This document shows, piece by piece, positions 20,881-30,894 of a stretch of 64,000 nt of DNA (position 1 is its first letter; each line of letters opens with the position of its first letter). The notes under the pieces are model-generated. The model was given only the letters and a program-made list of their open reading frames with translations. It was not told the DNA's origin and did no database searches. The position numbers and the translations under genes are program-made. This DNA is from CAWAPS01 sp963783945 (GTDB lineage: Bacteria; Actinomycetota; Acidimicrobiia; Acidimicrobiales; Palsa-688), in assembly GCA_963783945.1 (NCBI GenBank), contig CAWAPS010000007.1, positions 186,001 through 250,000 of the forward strand. Reading direction: 5' to 3'.

Positions 20881-21762
20881 ATGAACAACACTGATTCCAC
20901 AAGAGGCGATACCGCCGTTCCAGAGCCAGCAAGAGCCCCGGGCCTCGAAATGCCGCAGGCGACGATCTGGCCGATCGTGGTGTCGCTCGGAATCACGATG
21001 CTGGGCGCGGGATGGGCGACGAATCTTGCTCTATCCTTCGTTGGTGCAGCATTGTTTGTGCTGGGGCTCTGCGGCTGGATCGGCCAGTTATTACCCGGGC
21101 GTGGGCACTTGCACGAGCCGCTGGTGTCGCCGGAGCTTCGTCCGGGCCCCATCGTCGGCAAGCTCGGCACGGTGGACCAGCTTCGTCCCGGCATGGCGGG
21201 ATATCGGTTTCAGCTTCCCGAAGCGTTTCATCCCATCTCGGCCGGCGTCAAAGGCGGCATTGTTGGTGGGCTGGTGATGCCCATACCTGCGCTCCTGTAC
21301 GGTGTTCTGAGCGGCCACGGGATCTGGTACCCGATCAACCTCCTGGCGGGCATCGTCGTTCCGGGCATCACCGGCGAGACCGTCGCCCAGCTCGAGCAGT
21401 TCCAGTTGGATGCACTGATCGTCGCGATCGTCGTCCACGCCATATTCTCCACGACATTTGGCCTTCTGTTTGGTGTCGTGTCGCCGACCCTTCCTCCCGT
21501 GCCGGGCGGCCCGGTGATCGCTGGCGGTGTGCTGATGCCTCTACTGTGGTCGGGCCTCTGTCACGGGTTCATGGGGATTATCAACCCTGCGCTTCAGAAA
21601 CACGTCGACTGGTTCTGGTTTGTCGTTTCCCAGGCGGTTTATGGGTTGGCCATGTCGATCGTCGTCGTACGGACGCAGAAGGTCCTCGTGCCCCCGGCCG
21701 GAAGCGGGCCGAGCTCGCTGCCACGTTCACCGGCGCCCGCTTCAGGTGGAGGTGACTCGTGA
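20881..21762 (+). CDS. Multi-pass membrane protein of the oxidase cluster, unknown function
   Basis: 293 residues and intact. The N-terminal ~75 residues (PQATIWPIVVSLGITMLGAG plus a second helix) resemble small oxidase subunit IV proteins. The rest has about four more hydrophobic segments (GGIVGGLVMPIPALLYGVLS, ALIVAIVVHAIFSTTFGLL, FWFVVSQAVYGLAMSIVVV) and a Pro/Ser-rich tail. It overlaps the next cytochrome c gene by four bases. Position suggests an accessory oxidase subunit or assembly factor; I cannot assign a family confidently. Confidence 0.75.
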   Translation: MNNTDSTRGDTAVPEPARAPGLEMPQATIWPIVVSLGITMLGAGWATNLALSFVGAALFVLGLCGWIGQLLPGRGHLHEPLVSPELRPGPIVGKLGTVDQLRPGMAGYRFQLPEAFHPISAGVKGGIVGGLVMPIPALLYGVLSGHGIWYPINLLAGIVVPGITGETVAQLEQFQLDALIVAIVVHAIFSTTFGLLFGVVSPTLPPVPGGPVIAGGVLMPLLWSGLCHGFMGIINPALQKHVDWFWFVVSQAVYGLAMSIVVVRTQKVLVPPAGSGPSSLPRSPAPASGGGDS

Positions 21763-22530
21763 GCTCGAAGACGCGAAAGTCTCACTGTCCCCGCCATCCA
21801 TTCCGCTCCTGGCGTGTTCCATGCGCACTCCTCTTTATCTGCACAACGGGATGTGATCTCCCGGGCCGCCCCAAACCGGAAGGCCAATCTCGTGCGGCGC
21901 AGGATGCACGGTCGTTCGACGTGCTGTACCGTCGAAATTGTGCCGGCTGCCATGGGCGGAGCGGCGAGCTCGGACCGGCGCCGCCGCTCAACGACAAACT
22001 CTTCCGCAGCCTGATCTCTGAAGACGACCTCCAGCGAGTCATCGCGGCAGGACGCCCCGGCACGCTGATGCCGCCATTCGCCCAGAGCAGCGGAGGCCAA
22101 CTGACGGCCGAGCAGGTCCTGGTTCTGGCGCAGGGGATCAAGTCACACTGGGGGACAGTCGAGCCCGTGCCGGCGGGCACGCCGCCACTTCGAGCGGAAT
22201 CGGGCGGGCCCGATCGCGACAAATCGACCGACGCCGGATGGAAGGTCTTTGCGCGAGCGCTGCGCTTCCTGTCACGGCGATCAGGGCGAGGGGAGCAAGA
22301 CCGCCGGCGCAATTCACGATCCGGACTTCGTTGCGCTCTTGAGCGACCAAGCCGTGCGCCGGCTGATCATCACCGGCCGCCCCGATCTGGAGATGCCTGA
22401 CAGCAGCGACGGCACGGGCCGGCCGGATGGATTCAAGCCGCTGACATCTCAGGAAGTCACGGAACTGGTGTCATTGCTGGGTTCGTGGCGAGAAAACGTC
22501 GGGCCGACGGTCAAACCGACAGGGAAATGA
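21759..22530 (+). CDS. Dihaem cytochrome c, probable lipoprotein; frameshifted near 22250
   Basis: A hydrophobic N-terminus ending FICTTGC could be a lipobox. The first haem site is CAGCHG with a distal Met in GTLMPPFAQ; the second is CASCHGDQGEG with a Met in LEMPDSSDG. A single frame change near 22250 separates the two domains. It overlaps the preceding membrane protein gene (GTGA region) and is followed after three bases by the Rieske gene. It probably shuttles electrons between the bc-type complex and the caa3 oxidase. Confidence 0.85.
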
Positions 22531-22533
22531 GAC

Positions 22534-23052
22534 ATGACCCAAAACTCGAACAGCAGCAGGCGCGGGTTTCTCAAGTGGATCACATTCGCGATCGGCGCCA
22601 TCGGCGGCATTCTTGTGGCGATTCCCTTCGTCGGCTATCTCTTCGGAGCGATCAGGAAGCGGACGATCGAATGGATCAACCTGGGCCCGGCAACGGCATT
22701 CGCGCTCGATGAAACGCGGCTGAAGACATTCGACAATCCGCTGGGAACACCCTGGGATGGAATGGCCGCTCGCATGGGCGTTTACGTGCGAAATCTTGGA
22801 AACGATCAGTTCCTGGTCTTCGCGATGAACTGTGCGCACCTCGGCTGCCCGGTCACGTGGTTCCCCCAATCGGGCCTTTTCATGTGCCCGTGCCATGGCG
22901 GCGTCTATTACGAAGATGGCCAGCGCGCGTCCGGCCCGCCCACGCGCGGGTTGTTCACTTGCGCGTGGCGAATTCGGGAAGGAAATCTGGAGATCCAGGC
23001 GCCCCACCTGCCGACTTTGCAGAACACGCTGGGGGACAAAGCCGAAAGTTGA
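22534..23052 (+). CDS. Rieske 2Fe-2S protein, Tat-exported
   Basis: A twin-arginine-type N-terminus (SSRRGFLKW) is followed by a membrane anchor (FAIGAIGGILVAIPFVGYLF). The 2Fe-2S ligands are in CAHLGC and CPCHGG, with the disulfide cysteines present. It is intact at 172 residues. The last codons and the TGA stop lie inside the first unit of the 7-bp repeat array that begins at 23044, so the repeat insertion reaches the very end of the gene. It forms the quinol-oxidising complex with the cytochrome b gene downstream. Confidence 0.95.
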   Translation: MTQNSNSSRRGFLKWITFAIGAIGGILVAIPFVGYLFGAIRKRTIEWINLGPATAFALDETRLKTFDNPLGTPWDGMAARMGVYVRNLGNDQFLVFAMNCAHLGCPVTWFPQSGLFMCPCHGGVYYEDGQRASGPPTRGLFTCAWRIREGNLEIQAPHLPTLQNTLGDKAES

Positions 23053-23127
23053 AATCCGAAATCCGAAATCCGAAAGTTGAAATCCGAAATCCAAAATCCG
23101 AAAGTTGAAATCCGAAATCCGAAAAAA
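23044..23127. repeat. Left heptamer array (GAAATCC/GAAAGTT units), three 28-bp units
   Basis: Three consecutive 28-bp units, each made of four 7-mers (GAAAGTT, then GAAATCC-type), run from inside the Rieske stop codon to just before the ribosome-binding site of the four-helix-bundle gene. They are the reverse complement in type of the array at 23558-23655. Confidence 0.9.
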
Positions 23128-23147
23128 GACAACTCTCGGAGGTGAAC

Positions 23148-23516
23148 GTGGACGCTGAGAAAGGCCCGCAGAAGTATGATCTGGAGGAACGGACTTTCCA
23201 GTTCGCTCGTCGAGTTCGGCGCTTTGTGAAGCAAATTCCAAAGATGGTGGGCAACTACGAGGACAGTAAGCAGCTCATCAGGGCATCGGGGTCTGTCGGC
23301 GCAAACTATATCGAGGCCAATGAGCCGCTAAGCGATAAGGACTTTCTGTTCCGCGTGAAAATCTGCAGAAAGGAAGCAAAAGAATCACGCTCCTGGCTGC
23401 GATTGCTAGACCTTGAGGAGAACTCACAACTTGAAGTTGAACGTGCTGCGTTGGTTAATGAGGCCGAGGAGCTGACGCTCATCTTCGGGGCAATTTTCCG
23501 CAAGCGATCCGTTTGA
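23148..23516 (+). CDS. Four-helix-bundle protein (S23 / TIGR02436 family, bAvd-like)
   Basis: About 123 residues. The motifs are those of the 23S rRNA intervening-sequence/four-helix-bundle family: LEERTFQFARRVRRFV, QLIRASGSVGANYIEANE, FLFRVKICRKEAKESRSWL and NEAEELTLIFGAIFRK. A GGAGG box at 23138-23142 favours the GTG at 23148; a GTG six bases earlier is also open. The family is known inside rRNA intervening sequences, and a related fold (Avd) serves diversity-generating retroelements, but no reverse transcriptase or variable repeat is seen here. It is bracketed by inverted 7-bp arrays and splits the Rieske/cytochrome b pair, so it looks like a cargo gene of a small inserted element. Confidence 0.85.
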   Translation: MDAEKGPQKYDLEERTFQFARRVRRFVKQIPKMVGNYEDSKQLIRASGSVGANYIEANEPLSDKDFLFRVKICRKEAKESRSWLRLLDLEENSQLEVERAALVNEAEELTLIFGAIFRKRSV

Positions 23517-23557
23517 CCGCCGAGACGGATAACTAATCACCGGCGTCCACCTTCGGT

Positions 23558-23655
23558 TTTCGAGTTTCGGATTTCGGATTTCGGATTTCGAGTTTCCAGT
23601 TTCGGGTTTCGAGTTTCGGATTTCGAGTTTCCAGTTTCCAGTTTCGGATTTCGTA
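23558..23655. repeat. Right heptamer array (TTTCGGA/TTTCGAG/TTTCCAG units), 14 units
   Basis: Fourteen uninterrupted 7-mers of the form TTTCNNN run up to three bases before the cytochrome b ATG at 23659. TTTCGGA is the reverse complement of the left array's core (TCCGAAA), so the two arrays are inverted relative to each other. The array leaves no recognisable ribosome-binding site in front of the cytochrome b gene. Confidence 0.9.
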
Positions 23656-23658
23656 TTT

Positions 23659-25117
23659 ATGCACAAATTGTTCCTATGGTTTGAATCTCGATTGAGTCTC
23701 CGCGAGACGGTTGCCCCGATGCTTATGCATCCCATACCGCGCGGGGCTGCTGGCCCGATGGGCTGGTGGTATGTTTTCGGCAGCGCTTCCATGACGTTGC
23801 TCATGATTCAAATCCTGACCGGCATCGGGCTGGCGCTTGTCTACGTTCCCTCGACAAGCGAGGCGTATGCAAGTCTCGTTTACTTGAATGAACACCAGCC
23901 TTTCGGTTGGTTTCTCCGCTCGCTGCATTACTGGTCCAGCTCGGCCATGGTGGTCATGGTGGTCGTGCACATGACGCAGGTTTTTCTGCATGGGGCTTTC
24001 AAGTACCCACGCGAGTTGAACTGGGTCTCGGGCGTCGTTCTGTTGTTGCTGACGGTGGGAATGGCTTTCACCGGTCAGGTCATGCGGTGGGATGCCGACG
24101 CGTATTGGGGCGTGGGAGTCGGAGCATCGATGGCGGGTCGAGTGCCGGTCATCGGTCCCTATGTGGTCGATCTGATGCTGGGCGGTCCGATCATCGGCTC
24201 GGATACGCTGAGCCGGTTCTTCGCCCTCCATGTCTTCATCATCCCTGGCTCTCTGCTCGGCGATGCTCGGCCTGCATCTCTGGCTGGTTTTGAAACGTGG
24301 AATCAGCGCACCGCCGGTGCCGGGCGAGATCGTCGTTCCTGCGACCTATCAGCAGGGATACGAGAAAGAACTCCACGAGCGCGGGGTTCCCTTCTTCGGT
24401 GAAGCGATGCTCAAGGACGCGCTCTTCTCGGCTTTGACGACGATCGTGGTGGTTTTGCTTGCGGCGATCATCGGGCCCAAGGGGCCGGGCGACTTGCCGG
24501 AGCCAGCATTGACTGGGGCGAATCCCAAACCCGATTGGCCGTTCCTGTGGTTATTTGCTTTGCTTTCCCTGAGCCCTCCGAGCGCGGAGACCCTCATCAT
24601 CCTGGGGATGCCAGTGGTGTTGCTAGGCGCCTTGTTCCTGGTGCCGTTCGTCTCCAATCGCGGAGAGCGCGCTCCGAGCCGCCGGCCGGTTGCAGTCCTG
24701 TCGGTCGTCGTGATTGGCACCGTGCTCGCGGTGCTCACGTACTACGGTGCCACCGAGCCCTGGTCGCCGGTGATGGGCGCGTGGAGCAGTAACCCCGTGC
24801 CGGAAGACCTTGTGAAGGCGAGCTCGCCGCTGCAGCTTCAGGGGGCGGTCGTGCTCCAGAACAAGCAGTGTCGAAACTGTCATGCGCTCGAGGGCTCGGG
24901 CGGGCGTCGCGGGCCCGACTTGAGTGGCGTCGGCACGCGGCTCACCCGCGACCAGTTGATCGATCAGATCTCGAACGGAACGCCTGGGGGTGGCAACATG
25001 CCGGCATACGGCAAGCAGATTCGCCCGGCCGAAATGACCGCGCTCGTCGATTTCCTGGTGAGCTTGCGGCCGCCGGGTCGCGACGCGGCCCAACCGGCCG
25101 CCGTGGCCCGACCGTAA
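23659..25117 (+). CDS. Cytochrome b (b6-type) fused to subunit-IV-like region and C-terminal cytochrome c; frameshifted near 24255
   Basis: Haem b histidines are 14 apart in HYWSSSAMVVMVVVH and, after removing one extra G near 24255, 15 apart between FFALH and LGLHLW; 14/15 is the spacing of cytochrome b6. The C-terminal half has a PDWP site, three more helices and a cytochrome c domain with CRNCH and a Met in GGNMPAYG. It is therefore a single-chain b6/IV/c protein, partner of the Rieske protein. The ATG follows the heptamer array directly without a visible ribosome-binding site. Confidence 0.9.
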
Positions 25118-25134
25118 CCGGATCGAGGCTCGTG

Positions 25135-26020
25135 ATGGACCCCATAGTCGAAGCCATCATGCGATCCTGGCCGTTCGAGCCGTGGGTGCTCGCCTCGCTG
25201 CTGTTGACGGCCGTCGTGTACCTGCGCGGCTGGCTGCGACTCCATGCCCGTGATCAGGATCGATGGCCGGCCGCCAGGCTCGTTGCGTTCGGCCTTGGCC
25301 TGGGCACGCTCTTTCTGGCAGTCGCCTCGCCGATCGAACCGTTCACGGCACTGCTGCTGCAAGTGCACATGCTGCAACACGTGTTGCTCATGATGATCGC
25401 GCCCCCCCTGCTCTGGCTGGGCGCACCCCTGTTCCCTCTGCTACTGGGGCTGCCACGATCGATCCGGACATTTTGGCTCGGCCCGTTCTTTCGCTCGAGA
25501 CATTTTGCGCCGTGCGTTTCAGTGGCTCACGCAACCCCTGACCGCATGGCTGCTATTCGCAGCAGCGACCTGGGTTTGGCACCTTCCACCGACTTACCAG
25601 CTTGCACTCGCGTCGGACGGATGGCATTATGCGCAGCACATCTGTTTTCTCGTCACGGGGCTCTTGTTCTGGTATCCGGTCATCCGGCCGTTTCCCGAGC
25701 CGCCCGCGGTGGTCGCCTTGGCTGCTCGTCCCGTACCTGATCCTGGCCGACGTGCAGAACACGCTCCTTGCCGCATGGCTGACCTTCTCGGATGCACCCC
25801 TGTACCCGTATTACGTCACCCGGCCGCGGCTTGGAAATCTTTCTGCGATCGAGGACCAAGCCGCCGCCGGGGTGCTGATGTGGGTGCCGGGATCGTTGGC
25901 TTACCTGCTGCCGCTCTTCGTGATCGGTGTCCGGCTTCTTTTCGGCGATGCCCGCAGGCTGCACGGGCGAGTGAGCTCAAAGCCGGAGCACGCCAGACGG
26001 CGCTCGGCATTACCAGCTCG
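25135..26020 (+). CDS. ctaG: Cytochrome c oxidase assembly factor CtaG (caa3 type); frameshifted
   Basis: A polytopic membrane protein. It starts MDPIVEAIMRSWPFEPWVL and shows the CtaG markers FTALLLQVHMLQHVLLMMIA, WHLPPTYQLALASDGWHYAQ and LLVPYLILADVQNTLLAAWL. The frame changes near 25500 and again near 25710. It assists copper delivery to the CuB site of the caa3 oxidase encoded upstream. The end is uncertain: in the last frame no stop appears before the next protein's sequence, so the boundary given is where CtaG-like helices end. Confidence 0.8.
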
Positions 26021-26022
26021 CC

Positions 26023-27484
26023 GTGCGCTCCCGATCATCGGTCAGCCCGCTCATCGGCCCGGAGCGGCGCCGTTCGACCTCCTGCGCGTGCCGATACTCG
26101 GTCGCTTTCTCAAGTGGCGGCACGCTCGGGTTTGCCTACAGCTTCCGCTTCTCTTGCTCGCGATTGTGATTGTCTTCGACGGAATCTTCGGACCGCCGGT
26201 CGCCGGCATGAATCTGGCGGGCATCCTTCCCTGGATTCACTGGCGCGGACTCTTGGTGCTGGGGCTGCTTGTCTGTGGCAACGTCTTCTGCATGGCTTGC
26301 CCGTTCACGTTGCCGCGGGCGATCGCTCGGCGCTTCAGGACCGCGACTCTCTCCTGGCCGCCGTGGCTCAGGAACAAATGGCCGGCGATCGTGCTGCTCG
26401 TCGTTTTCCTGTGGGCTTACGAGACATTCGCTCTCTGGGACAGCCCTTTTCTCACGGCCGCGATTGTTGTGGCTTACTTCGTCGCTGCGTTCCTGATCGA
26501 CGCCCTCTTTCGCGGCGCATCCTTCTGCAAATACGTCTGTCCGATCGGCCAGTTCAACTTCGTGCAATCGCTCGTTTCGCCGTTGGAGGTCAAGGTACGC
26601 GAGCCGGATGTTTGCTCATCCTGCCGCACCAAGGAGTGTATCCGCGGGACCGAGCGAAATCCCCGGCTGCGAGCTTGGCCTCTATCAGCCGCGGAAGTCG
26701 AGCAACATGGACTGCACGTTCTGCCTGGATTGCGTTCATGCCTGCCCGCACGAGAACGTCGGTATCATCGCGGGCGTGCCCGGCTGCGGCGCTATGGGTT
26801 GATCCGCGCCGATCTGGAGTCGGCCGGTTCAGCCGGCGGCTCGATCTGGCCGCGCTCGTTGTCGTCCTCGTCAGCGGTGCATTCGCCAATGCGGCATTGA
26901 TGACCGCGCCGCTCTCGGATCTCCAGAGTCGCTTCGCGGCCGTTATCCCGCTCCGTTCGAGTTTCGTTGCAACGACCGTTCTTTGTTTGCTGGCACTGGT
27001 GGTGATACCACTCTCGATCATTGGCGCCACGACGGCTGTCTCTCGCTTGTGGAGTGGTTCAAACGAGTCATTGATCGCGCTGGCGACGCGATTCAGCTTC
27101 GCGCTTGTTCCACTGGGTTTTGGTATGTGGCTGGCACACTACAGCTTCCACCTCGTGACGAGCTACGAAGGCCTGATTCCGGCAGTGCAGCGATTTCTGG
27201 CCGAACGGGGTTGGACGGGTTTCGGTCCCGTCGATTGGAGCTGCGCCGCGTGCATTCCAGCTCCGGGCTGGCTGCTGCGGCTCGAGATTATCTGCCTCGA
27301 CTTCGGTCTCCTGCTCTCGCTGTACACGGCCCATCGCATCGCGCACTCGGAGGTGCACCGCGTGACGCGACCATTCCGTGCGTTCGCGCCCTGGGCGATC
27401 TTGATCGTGCTCTTGTTTGCCCTGGGGATCTGGATTGTTTTTCAACCGATGCAAATGCGTGGAACGATGCCGATGACGGGGTGA
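26023..27484 (+). CDS. Polyferredoxin membrane protein (NapH/CcoG-like 4Fe-4S); frameshifted
   Basis: Membrane segments (LPLLLLAIVIVFDGIF, GLLVLGLLVCGNVFCMAC) alternate with cysteine clusters: CGNVFCMACP, CKYVCPIG, CSSCRTKEC and CTFCLDCVHACPHENVG. This is the pattern of NapH/RdxA/CcoG-like 4Fe-4S proteins. The frame changes near 26640 and 26790; three or four more helices follow (AILIVLLFALGIWIVFQP). It is probably a membrane electron-transfer protein serving the respiratory cluster. The start is approximate: an in-frame GTG at 26023 is a guess, and a fusion with CtaG cannot be excluded. Confidence 0.7.
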
Positions 27485-27488
27485 AGGG

Positions 27489-28078
27489 ATGAAGAAGCGG
27501 AGACTGGGCATCGGCATTACGGCTGTCTGGCTGAGCCTGGCAGTTGCGTCGGCGCCCGCGCTCGGTGACGGTGGCACGCTGAGGTTTTCCGGCCGGCGCG
27601 GCGACCGGTCGATCACTGTGTTTACCGCCCCGGCTGTGCTCTCGGTGGGGCCGATCGATGTGAGCGTGCTGTTGCTGGAGGCCGAAACCGGCAGGCCGAT
27701 CACGGATGTGCCGATCGAGGTGCGTGCGGGACGGGTTGACAGCGGGGAATTCGAGATCCGGATGCCCGCGACGATGGAAGCGGCCACCAACAAACTCTTT
27801 CCGCGGCGCGGCTCAAGCTCAAGGAGCCGGGGCGGTGGCATTTTGACGTGTCGGTGGGTGGGGTCGATGAATTGGAGCCCATTGAATTCGACGTCGAAGT
27901 TTCGCCGCCGGCGCCGCCTTGGTTGGAGATGAGTCTGTGGATCGCCTGGCCGCTCGTGCCGATCGGCTTCTTTGCCATTCTCCAGTTGAAGCCACGGCGA
28001 CGGCCGGGGCCTTCTACAGCGTGGCGACCGACAACGTGGGCCATATCCAACCGACGCCCACCGCGGCAGAGGCGATGA
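27489..28078 (+). CDS. FixH/YtkA-like exported membrane-anchored protein; frameshifted near 27810
   Basis: A signal peptide (LGIGITAVWLSLAVASAPAL) precedes an Ig-like beta domain (ITVFTAPAVLSVGPIDVSV, GRPITDVPIEVRAG). After a frame change it continues RLKLKEPGRWHFDVSVGG and a C-terminal membrane helix (LWIAWPLVPIGFFAI). This layout matches YtkA/FixH-like proteins found with terminal oxidases. It begins four bases after the polyferredoxin stop, so it is the last gene of the cluster. Confidence 0.7.
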
Positions 28079-28120
28079 CCCAAGGTGATCGCAATCCCGC
28101 CGCCGGTAACCGTCACGAAC

Positions 28121-28137
28121 GAGTGCACCGTGCACTC
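28121..28137. promoter_or_regulatory. Perfect 8-bp dyad in intergenic region
   Basis: GAGTGCAC, one central C, then GTGCACTC. The one-base centre argues against a hairpin terminator and fits a protein-binding dyad. It lies in the 28079-28360 gap after the respiratory cluster; nothing else was seen in that gap. Confidence 0.4.
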
Positions 28138-28360
28138 CTTCCCAAAAAATAATTTCGCTTTGGCACATCTCGTTCGTCGACGTCGCATTGGGTGGCGAGT
28201 CATGTGATTGATCGCGGGTTGTGCTCACGTTCGTGTCCGACGTACGTCCGCGCGGTCTATCGCGAATGGCCGTCATCAGTTGCAGTGCGCCTGGCCTCGC
28301 GCCTGGTCCGATATCCGTCAAGTGTCTCTCGCAGGCAGCCCAAACTCAGGATTCACAACG

Positions 28361-30736
28361 ATGTACGATCCGCGAAGACGACGGCGGCACGCGACTGGCC
28401 AAAAGCGGCATTGTCACTCGAAGAGGCGGGCGCAGCGCTTGAATCTCTCGAGGGACGCATTGTCCTGAGCACGCTGACCGTGCTCAATAATGCTGACAGC
28501 GGGGCGGGGTCTCTCCGCGCCGAGATTGCCGCTTCCCGCAGCGGCGACACGATTGTGTTTGCGCCCGCGGTCTCGAAGCGGACCATCACCTTGACCAGCG
28601 GAGAGTTGGTCGTCAACAAGAGCATCAACATCGCAGGAGTTGCTGCCCAGAACGTGACCGTCAGTGGCGATCACGAGTCGCGGCGTGTTTCACTTGAGTG
28701 GCGATGCCGTCGTGACGATCAGCGGGCTTCGCATCACCGGCGGCTCCTCGAGCTCGGGTGGCGCCGTGCTGGTTGAAAGCGGGTGTTCCCTCACGCTCGC
28801 CCAATGCTTGCTCTCCGCCAACGCAGCGCTGGGCGACTCAAACGGCAACGCGCTCGGAGGCGCGATCTGGAACCAGGCCGACGCGAGCCTGAGCATTGTG
28901 CAGAGCGGGCTGTCTGGTAACGAGACGGATGGCACGAACGAGAGCTACGGAGGCGCCGTGTACAACCAGGGCAGTCTCAGGGTCACTTCCTCGAGCTTCT
29001 CAGTCAACCAGGCTCTGGGCAGCACAACGTCTTTCAACGAGCTTTCGCTTCCGGGTGGTAGTCTAGGTGGCGCGATCCTGAATGACGACGGTGCGACCAT
29101 GACCGCAAGCCAGAGCAGCTTCGTTCAGAACGAAGCGCTCGGCGATGCGGGTGGGGATGCTCTTGGCGGCGCGATCGACAACGAGTCTGCCTCGGTATCT
29201 TCCGGCGTGCACGTGTCGATCTCGAATTGCACGTTCGTCAGCAATCAGGCCATCACGGGCATCAACTTGAGTAATGGCAACCAGGGAGGCTTCGGCGGAG
29301 CGATCGAAGACCTGGCCGGTACGACGATCCAGATCACCGGCAGCACGTTTGCGAAGAATGAAGCCGCTGCCATGGCGCCTGCCACTACATTCGCGAGTTC
29401 CTACGTGAGTGGAGGGGCCATCGATAACGGAGCCTCCGCCTCCAGCTCGTTGAGCGTATTACTCACCGTCGACGGTTGCACATTCACAGGGAATGCGGCG
29501 AGTGGCGGGCAGGATCTCGCGCCAGGGTTCGGCAACTTTTCCTATGGCGGCGCCGTGAGCTTTAACATTGTGTTCGGGCTAAGCGGAAGTCTCAGCTTTA
29601 GTAATTCCACCTTCATCAGCAACCAGGCCGTCGGTGGAGGAGCAACTGATGGCGAATTTGGGCCCGGATTTGCCGGCCCTGGGTCAGGGGGCGCCATCTT
29701 TGCAGGCAGCCCGATGACCGTCACCAACTGCACATTCATCGGCAACCAGGCCATCGGCGGGTCTGCCGACGGCAGCGCGGGCTACGGCCAGGGCGGCGGC
29801 ATTGATGCTACCGGCGGTCTCACGGTCATGGGTAGTGTCTTCTACGGCAATGAGGCTGTGGGTGGTGGCGGCGGTACGAATTCAGGCGTGGGTCGTGGAT
29901 TCTTGTCCGGGTATGGCGAAGGCGGTGGAATCGCTGCTTTGGACGGGGTAGCAACCATCTCGGGCAGTACCTTGATCGCCAACCGGGCCGTCGGTGGCTC
30001 CAGTTCGTCTGGTGTAGGCGGATTCGCGGTCGGCGGCGGCATCGAAGGCTATTACTCGACGCTGAATCTCGCGAAAGTCACACTCGCCTCAAACACAGCG
30101 CTGGGCGGCCAGGGTGGCCCCGGCGCCCAGGGAGGCGATGGAGCCGGCGGTGGAGTCGACGTCGAAGTGTATTCGAGCGCGGACATGACCGGATTGACGC
30201 TCGTGAACAATAGCGCTGCCGGTGGAGTTGCCGGCCCCGGAGGCGAGGGAGGAGTCGGGCTTGGCGGCGGTATCTCGGCCGGGTTCGAAGTCTTCCTGAT
30301 TCCTATTTTTGCGCCAGATGGCTCGACCCTCTCACTCAGCGCGAGCACACTCTCGGGCAATCGAGCCGTTGGCGGCGCCGGTGGACCGAGTGGGTTCGGC
30401 GGCGACGCCCTGGGCGGCGGAATTGCAGTCGCCGGTGAAGACACAGCCACTGTCGACGGCAGCAAGCTGAACCTCGACTCGGCGAGTGGTGGCTCGGGCG
30501 AGAGCGGTGGTAACGGCCTTGGCGGCGGCATCTACGTGGATGCCGGTTCGGGTGCCGGTGTCACCCGAAGTATGATCACGGGCAACCAGGCGAGCGGCGG
30601 CCCCGAGACCGGTGGCAGCGTCGGCCAGGGAGTCGGCGGCGGCGTTTATTACCTGGGCACCTTCACGTTCGACGGCACGACCGTCATCCGCATGAACCGC
30701 GCTTCGACGAGCAACAACGACATCTTCCCGTCGTGA
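28361..30736 (+). CDS. Secreted right-handed beta-helix surface protein (Pmp-like repeats); frameshifted near 28400 and 28670
   Basis: After a basic start (MYDPRRRRRHATG) comes ALESLEGRIVLSTLTVLNN, the N-terminal LE..R..LLS-type motif of planctomycete exported proteins. A beta-helix with many near-identical coils follows (GLRITGGSSSSGGAVLVES, NCTFIGNQAIGG, STLSGNRAVGGAGG), built on GGA/GNQA turns like chlamydial Pmp and choice-of-anchor Q proteins. About 690 residues of the helix are in one frame. The protein is expected at the cell surface; no catalytic residues are recognisable, so adhesion or structure is more likely than lyase activity. Confidence 0.75.
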
Positions 30737-30894
30737 GGCGAGTGTGCCGACGCGATCGGCATTCTCAGGCGGGCCCTTGACCGGCTCGCTCGTACCGGCC
30801 CTACGTTGGTAATCGCTGCTCGTGGCGTTCAAGGACCCTGCCTGTGTTGAGTGTTGACAATCCGGATGTGAGATCGAGAATCTCATACCTCTTC

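Noticed and set aside
23148..23516. Diversity-generating retroelement based on the Avd-like protein
   Set aside because: No reverse transcriptase, template repeat or variable repeat is found nearby.
23044..23655. Possible CRISPR array
   Set aside because: The repeats are 7-mers with no spacers and are inverted around a gene; no cas genes are present.
28121..28137. Rho-independent terminator after the respiratory cluster
   Set aside because: The stem has a one-base centre and is followed by an A-run, not a T-run, on the coding strand.
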